Of a DNA stretch of 64,000 bases, positions 59,883 through 64,000 are shown piece after piece. Both the position numbers and the translations under genes were made by a program. Below the pieces are notes generated by a model. The model was not told the DNA's origin. It searched no databases and saw nothing but the letters and a program-made list of their open reading frames with translations. Source of the DNA: Pectobacterium colocasium (GTDB lineage: Bacteria; Pseudomonadota; Gammaproteobacteria; Enterobacterales; Enterobacteriaceae). Each line of letters begins with the position of its first letter. Within the stretch, counting starts at the first letter, position 1. The DNA is taken from the NCBI RefSeq assembly GCF_020181655.1, contig NZ_CP084032.1, positions 3,534,001 through 3,598,000 on the forward strand, read 5' to 3'.

Positions 59883-61394
59883 TTAATCTGCCGCCATCAG
59901 CTTGCGGTATTCGTCGTAGGCGTACAAATCCGTCATGCCGCTGATGTAATCCTGAATCAGACGCGCCCGATAATAATACTCACGGACGATTCGCTCACTT
60001 TCGGGCAAGGCTTCCAACGCGGCAACCGCTTCGCAATAAGCCAGACAGTGCTTGCTGGATAGCTTGTGGTAAAGCCGCGTTTCAATCGGATAACGCCTGT
60101 GTGTATCTTCGCGAACGAGCTGGCTGAAATCCTGATAGGGCATGTCGAGCAGTGGGCTATAAATATCCAGTAGGCCGCGAATCACGCGATCTCCCTGTAG
60201 CTCCAACTGTTCAACCTCATGATGATTAAAAACGTGTTTTAAGGCGACGCGTTTGAAAATCCCTAGCAAGCGATTCTGTGGGCTATCGTCTTCAAGCAAC
60301 GCCTGATTGAACGATCCGGCATACACCTCCGGCAGGTTATCAATAAAACGCAACGCGGCATGCGGCACCATTTGCCCCACGGTATAAACGCGAAGATTCA
60401 TGAAGAACTGATCGTCGTGGCTACGCCATTGAAAGCGCTCGCGTTCTTTGTAGGCACGTTCAATCGTTTTCGCGAAGATGTCTTTCTCTGCCCCCTCGCC
60501 CCAATTCTCACGCAGGCGATCGTAAAGCTCTTCGATCGTGAGAATCTCTTTCTCCACAGCATCTTCTAAATCCGCAATGCAGTAGGACACATCATCCGCC
60601 GCTTCCATAATGTAGCTCAGCGGATGACGATGAAATTCCCCCATATCCAATTCTTCACGCAGTCTGGCGACAAACGCTTCTTCTGCCAGATAGTAGCCCG
60701 GCTTCTTCATCAAATAGTGGTAATCCGCCGGCAGTTCGCCGTGCCAATATGCGGGACGGGTATATTTCAAAATACACGCCACCTGCCCGTAGGTCAGATT
60801 AAGCTTCAGCAACGTGTGTACCAGTCGGATCGCCTGTGCGTTACCTTCAAAGTGGCTCAGATCCTGCCGGATTTGCCCACGCAATTCGTCCAACCCGTCC
60901 TGCTGCATCCGCAGCGTAGGGACTTTACAGTCATCGACCCGTTCCAGGGATTCATTGTCCAGATAATGGCTATCCAGCAATGTTCTAAACCATTGGTTAA
61001 TCGCGGATTCGCCAAAATGCCCAAACGGCGGATTGCCGATATCATGCATCAGGCACGCCATTTCGACCATGCTTTCAAATGGCGTTTGTCTGTCTTCCAG
61101 ACCCAGCGATGCCAGCCGGCCATCAGCTTGCAGCCGGTGCAAAATCTCTTTGGCGATATAGCGCCCCACCTGCTGAACTTCCATCGAATGGGTCAGACGG
61201 GAACGGACCGCCGCATTACGTTCCAGCGGAAAGACCTGGGTTTTTTGCTGTAAGCGACGGATGGCGGCGGAGTTAATAATACGACCACGATCGCTCTCAA
61301 ACTGGCGCACAATCGCATATTCACTGTCAGCCGTTTTAGGTCGGCTGAAATGCCGCTGAAAGCTCATTTTTTTGGCGAAATCGATATCAGACAT
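59883..61394 (-). CDS. dgt: Deoxyguanosinetriphosphate triphosphohydrolase
   Basis: The 503-residue HD-domain enzyme cleaves dGTP to deoxyguanosine and triphosphate. The metal-binding motif lies in [18 protein letters not shown], with a later Asp in [17 protein letters not shown]. The ATG at 61394 has GGAG six bases upstream and gives [10 protein letters not shown]. It is divergent from mtnN, the enteric order. Confidence 0.96.
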   Translation of the reverse strand: MSDIDFAKKMSFQRHFSRPKTADSEYAIVRQFESDRGRIINSAAIRRLQQKTQVFPLERNAAVRSRLTHSMEVQQVGRYIAKEILHRLQADGRLASLGLEDRQTPFESMVEMACLMHDIGNPPFGHFGESAINQWFRTLLDSHYLDNESLERVDDCKVPTLRMQQDGLDELRGQIRQDLSHFEGNAQAIRLVHTLLKLNLTYGQVACILKYTRPAYWHGELPADYHYLMKKPGYYLAEEAFVARLREELDMGEFHRHPLSYIMEAADDVSYCIADLEDAVEKEILTIEELYDRLRENWGEGAEKDIFAKTIERAYKERERFQWRSHDDQFFMNLRVYTVGQMVPHAALRFIDNLPEVYAGSFNQALLEDDSPQNRLLGIFKRVALKHVFNHHEVEQLELQGDRVIRGLLDIYSPLLDMPYQDFSQLVREDTHRRYPIETRLYHKLSSKHCLAYCEAVAALEALPESERIVREYYYRARLIQDYISGMTDLYAYDEYRKLMAAD

Positions 61395-61517
61395 ACAGTT
61401 CTCCATGTCATCCCGCTACAGCACAATGATGGACACTCCATCTCATCCCGCTAGCCATGATAGACTAACGTCCGTGATGCACACCTTCCATTTATAACAG
61501 AATTTGCGGGGAACCTT

Positions 61518-62216
61518 ATGAAAGTCGGTATTATCGGCGCGATGGAACAAGAAGTAACGCTACTGCGCGATCGGATTGAAAACCGTCAGACCTTCCAGCG
61601 TGCAGGCTGCGAAATCTACACTGGACACATCAACGGCGTGGAAGTCGCACTGCTGAAATCGGGTATCGGTAAAGTCTCCGCCGCACTCGGCACCACGCTG
61701 CTGCTGGAACACAGTAAGCCAGACGTCGTCATTAACACCGGTTCCGCAGGTGGGCTGGCACCTAGCTTGAACGTGGGTGATATCGTGGTGTCTGATGAAG
61801 TTCGTTACCACGATGCCGACGTCACGGCCTTTGGCTATGAGCCCGGTCAGATGGCGGGCTGCCCTGCCGCTTTCCCTGCCGATGAAAAACTCATCGCGCT
61901 GGCACAGGAAACTATTGCCGATTTACAACTGAACGCCGTGCGCGGTCTGGTTGTCAGCGGTGATGCCTTCATTAATGGCGCAGAACCATTAGCCCGTATC
62001 CGCACGACCTTCCCGAACGCCATTGCCGTGGAAATGGAAGCAACGGCAATCGCACATGTCTGCCACCAGTTCGCCGTTCCGTTTGTGGTGGTGCGTGCCA
62101 TTTCTGATGTAGCCGATAAAGCATCACACCTGAGTTTCGATGAATTCCTGAGCGTTGCGGCACAGCAATCCACGCGGATGGTGGAAGCGATTCTGGCTAA
62201 GCTGGCCGCACGCTAA
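61518..62216 (+). CDS. mtnN: 5'-methylthioadenosine/S-adenosylhomocysteine nucleosidase
   Basis: The 232-residue Pfs enzyme removes adenine from MTA and SAH, recycling methionine and feeding AI-2 synthesis. It starts [12 protein letters not shown] (catalytic Glu). The substrate segment [12 protein letters not shown] and catalytic Asp in RAISDVAD are intact. btuF begins two bases after its stop. Confidence 0.97.
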   Translation: MKVGIIGAMEQEVTLLRDRIENRQTFQRAGCEIYTGHINGVEVALLKSGIGKVSAALGTTLLLEHSKPDVVINTGSAGGLAPSLNVGDIVVSDEVRYHDADVTAFGYEPGQMAGCPAAFPADEKLIALAQETIADLQLNAVRGLVVSGDAFINGAEPLARIRTTFPNAIAVEMEATAIAHVCHQFAVPFVVVRAISDVADKASHLSFDEFLSVAAQQSTRMVEAILAKLAAR

Positions 62217-62218
62217 TC

Positions 62219-63049
62219 GTGACAGTCAGGTTCTTCTGCTGGCTAACCGGGCTACTGCTCTGCACCGCCGCTTACGCCATTCCGCAGCGCGTCATTAGTC
62301 TCGCACCGCACGCGACGGAAATGGCCTATGCGGCAGGCATGGGCGAACAGTTGGTTGCGGTCAGTGCCTGGTCAGATTACCCGCCAGAAGCGAAAAAATT
62401 GGAACAGGTGGCTTCCTGGCAGGGAATCAATTTGGAGCGAATCCTCGCCCTCAAGCCCGATCTGATTCTGGCCTGGCGCGAGGGCAACCCGCAGCGACCA
62501 CTGGAGCAACTTGCCAACTTCTCGATACCCATCGTTTATCTGGATGCGAAAACGTTAGACGATATCCCTGCATCATTGAGGCAGTTGGCGACCTACAGCC
62601 GCCATCCTGAGCAAGCAGAACAAGCTGCGACAGATTTTCAGCAAGAAATAGGCAAACTCCAGCACGCTAACGAGAGGCATAATGCCGCTCCGTTGCGGGT
62701 ATTCATTCAATTCGGCACTCAGCCGCTGTTTACGTCTTCTCAAGCGACGCTGCAAAGCCAAATCGTTTCACTGTGCGGTGCAGAAAATGTCTTTAGCGAC
62801 AGCCCGGTGCCCTGGCCGCAGGTCAGTCGCGAACAGGTGTTAAGGCGGCAGCCACAGGCCATTATTGTTGGTGGGACGCCAGAAAGGATTGCCAGCGTGC
62901 AGGCGTTTTGGCAGCCACAATTAGCGGTGCCAGTGATGACCGTCAATGAAGACTGGTTTAGCCGCAGCAGCCCTCGTTTGCTATTGGCAGCCCAGCAAAT
63001 TTGTTCTCAGCTGGCAGAAGTAAGATCCACATTTTCGTCAACGAAGTGA
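62219..63049 (+). CDS. btuF: Vitamin B12-binding periplasmic protein BtuF
   Basis: The 276 residues include a signal peptide ([16 protein letters not shown]). It has the class III binding-protein layout: [17 protein letters not shown] at the start, [16 protein letters not shown], and a second lobe from about 150. It delivers cobalamin to BtuCD. The start is GTG two bases after the mtnN stop, so translation is coupled. In E. coli yadS follows; it is absent here. Confidence 0.93.
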   Translation: MTVRFFCWLTGLLLCTAAYAIPQRVISLAPHATEMAYAAGMGEQLVAVSAWSDYPPEAKKLEQVASWQGINLERILALKPDLILAWREGNPQRPLEQLANFSIPIVYLDAKTLDDIPASLRQLATYSRHPEQAEQAATDFQQEIGKLQHANERHNAAPLRVFIQFGTQPLFTSSQATLQSQIVSLCGAENVFSDSPVPWPQVSREQVLRRQPQAIIVGGTPERIASVQAFWQPQLAVPVMTVNEDWFSRSSPRLLLAAQQICSQLAEVRSTFSSTK

Positions 63050-63280
63050 TTGTTAATTAACACAGTGAAATCATTCCGATAACAATAGCTTCATTAGTAT
63101 ACAAGTTGTAACACTAGCAGGCTTTTATTTCGCCAACATTTGCCGATAATCTGAACGCAACGGTGGAATTATAGGCATCACTCATGGTGTTGATTACCAC
63201 CCGGCGATAACGCCAAAGCAATACGAAATGAGAAAACTTTGAATCGGTATCGGTTCCTTTAACACCAGGTAGCTTTAACT

Positions 63281-63559
63281 ATGAAAAATGCGTTGCTTTA
63301 CGCGGGCTTACTGATGGCGGCCTGTAGCACGGCATATGCAGGGAGTCAGGGCGGGCAAATTAACGCTCAACTGACCATACAACCGGCGTGCGGCGTAACG
63401 CCTCAATCCGGTCAATATCAAATGACATGTAACGTAGCCTCTGTACCACAACCTAAGATTACGGAGTCACGTATTCAGATCGATCAGGCAAAATTTTCGA
63501 CGTCTGCGGCAAAAACAACGCAGGGTACGGAAACGCGTTTGATTACGGTCGAATGGTAA
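63281..63559 (+). CDS. Small exported protein, possibly DUF2574/YehE-like
   Basis: The 92 residues have a signal peptide (ALLYAGLLMAACSTAYA) with a signal peptidase I site AYA before GSQ. The mature part holds two Cys (QPACGV, QMTCNV) that could form a disulfide, and a QINAQLTIQPAC start like fimbrial-type or YehE-like proteins. Family assignment is tentative. It stands alone, convergent with erpA. Confidence 0.7.
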   Translation: MKNALLYAGLLMAACSTAYAGSQGGQINAQLTIQPACGVTPQSGQYQMTCNVASVPQPKITESRIQIDQAKFSTSAAKTTQGTETRLITVEW

Positions 63560-63584
63560 TCACAGTAAAAACACACCTGCGATA

Positions 63585-63621
63585 AAAAAACCGTGTCTTG
63601 TTGTCAGGACACGGTTTTTAT
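63585..63621. terminator. Bidirectional terminator between the small exported gene and erpA
   Basis: Perfect 12-bp stem AAAAACCGTGTC / GACACGGTTTTT (63586-63597 with 63608-63619) with A- and T-tracts on the two sides. Confidence 0.93.
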
Positions 63622-63652
63622 TTTTTAGTCGGTCAATAACCGCAATGCAGAA

Positions 63653-64000
63653 TCAAATGCTGAAAGAGGAACCACAGCCACAGGTGGATTTCGCATTCGG
63701 GTTTGTCACGACAAAGCGAGAACCTTCCAGCCCTTCGGTATAATCCACCGCACCGCCAACCAGATATTGCAGGCTCATCGGGTCAACCACCAGCGACACA
63801 CCTTGCTTCTCAATCGTCATATCGCCGTCGTTGATTTGATCATCAAAGGTAAAACCATACTGGAAGCCACTACAGCCGCCGCCCGTGATATATACACGCA
63901 GTTTCAGCTCTGGGTTTTCTTCATCAGCAATCAGGTTTTTCACCTTGCTTGCCGCTGCATCAGTAAATTGCAGAGGCAGTGCTGCTATATCGTCGCTCAT
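63653..64000 (-). CDS. erpA: Iron-sulfur cluster insertion protein ErpA
   Basis: The 115-residue A-type carrier delivers Fe-S clusters, e.g. to IspG/IspH. Three cluster-binding Cys are present: one in [10 protein letters not shown] and two in the C-terminal CGCGSSF. The gene ends exactly at the right edge with its ATG (63998-64000), so the coding sequence is complete but its promoter is outside. Confidence 0.97.
   Translation of the reverse strand: MSDDIAALPLQFTDAAASKVKNLIADEENPELKLRVYITGGGCSGFQYGFTFDDQINDGDMTIEKQGVSLVVDPMSLQYLVGGAVDYTEGLEGSRFVVTNPNAKSTCGCGSSFSI

Overview
The window reads as chromosome of a soft-rot enterobacterium, most likely Pectobacterium. Gene order matches the enteric backbone (lepA-lepB-rnc-era-recO-pdxJ-acpS-yfhL; rpoE-rseABC; nadB/trmN6/srmB/grcA/ung; gltX with valine and lysine tRNAs; erpA/btuF/mtnN/dgt/degP/cdaR). 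The left end carries the large c-di-GMP-controlled type I adhesin locus that I associate, from memory, with Pectobacterium. No species call is possible from the sequence alone.

Region 1 (1-24.9 kb) is a LapA/LapD-type adhesion locus. It holds the C-terminal part of a LapD-like c-di-GMP receptor with degenerate GGDEF and EAL domains, a 114-aa gene of unknown function, and a 4886-aa adhesin. The adhesin has an N-terminal retention module with a TAAG LapG site, 34 repeats of exactly 104 aa, a VWA domain, RTX nonapeptides and a type I secretion signal. Divergent to it is the TolC-like / ABC / HlyD-like secretion operon. A membrane PAS-GAF-GGDEF diguanylate cyclase and a PdeH (YhjH)-like phosphodiesterase follow. 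Export machinery, cargo, receptor, and the enzymes that make and destroy the signal therefore lie together.

Region 2 (25.3-42.5 kb) is housekeeping: ferredoxin yfhL, the acpS-to-lepA cluster on the minus strand, the sigma-E operon with a good autoregulatory promoter, nadB, trmN6, srmB, grcA (two FNR-like sites) and ung. An intact IS4-type element sits inside the former srmB terminator hairpin.

Region 3 (42.7-46.7 kb) holds two tRNA-Ala(GGC), a secreted IroE-like esterase, a 114-bp non-coding relative of the IS4 element (again inside a terminator hairpin), gltX, and three tRNA-Val(UAC) plus tRNA-Lys(UUU). A duplicated tRNA-Lys 3' end carrying a 66-bp three-hairpin insert follows.

Region 4 (46.8-56.5 kb) is accessory: a siderophore-uptake module (PchR-type AraC regulator, small unknown gene, FptX/RhtX-type importer, IutA-like receptor), a DoxX protein and an sbp-cysTWA sulfate importer that resembles the Pseudomonas type. 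Region 5 (56.8-64 kb) returns to the conserved backbone.

The main unexplained signals are: 15-16 bp tandem repeats placed at or just after stop codons of several unrelated genes; the IS4/MITE pair in two terminators; the paired 13-bp inverted repeats in the adhesin/secretion promoter; and the tRNA-Lys scar.
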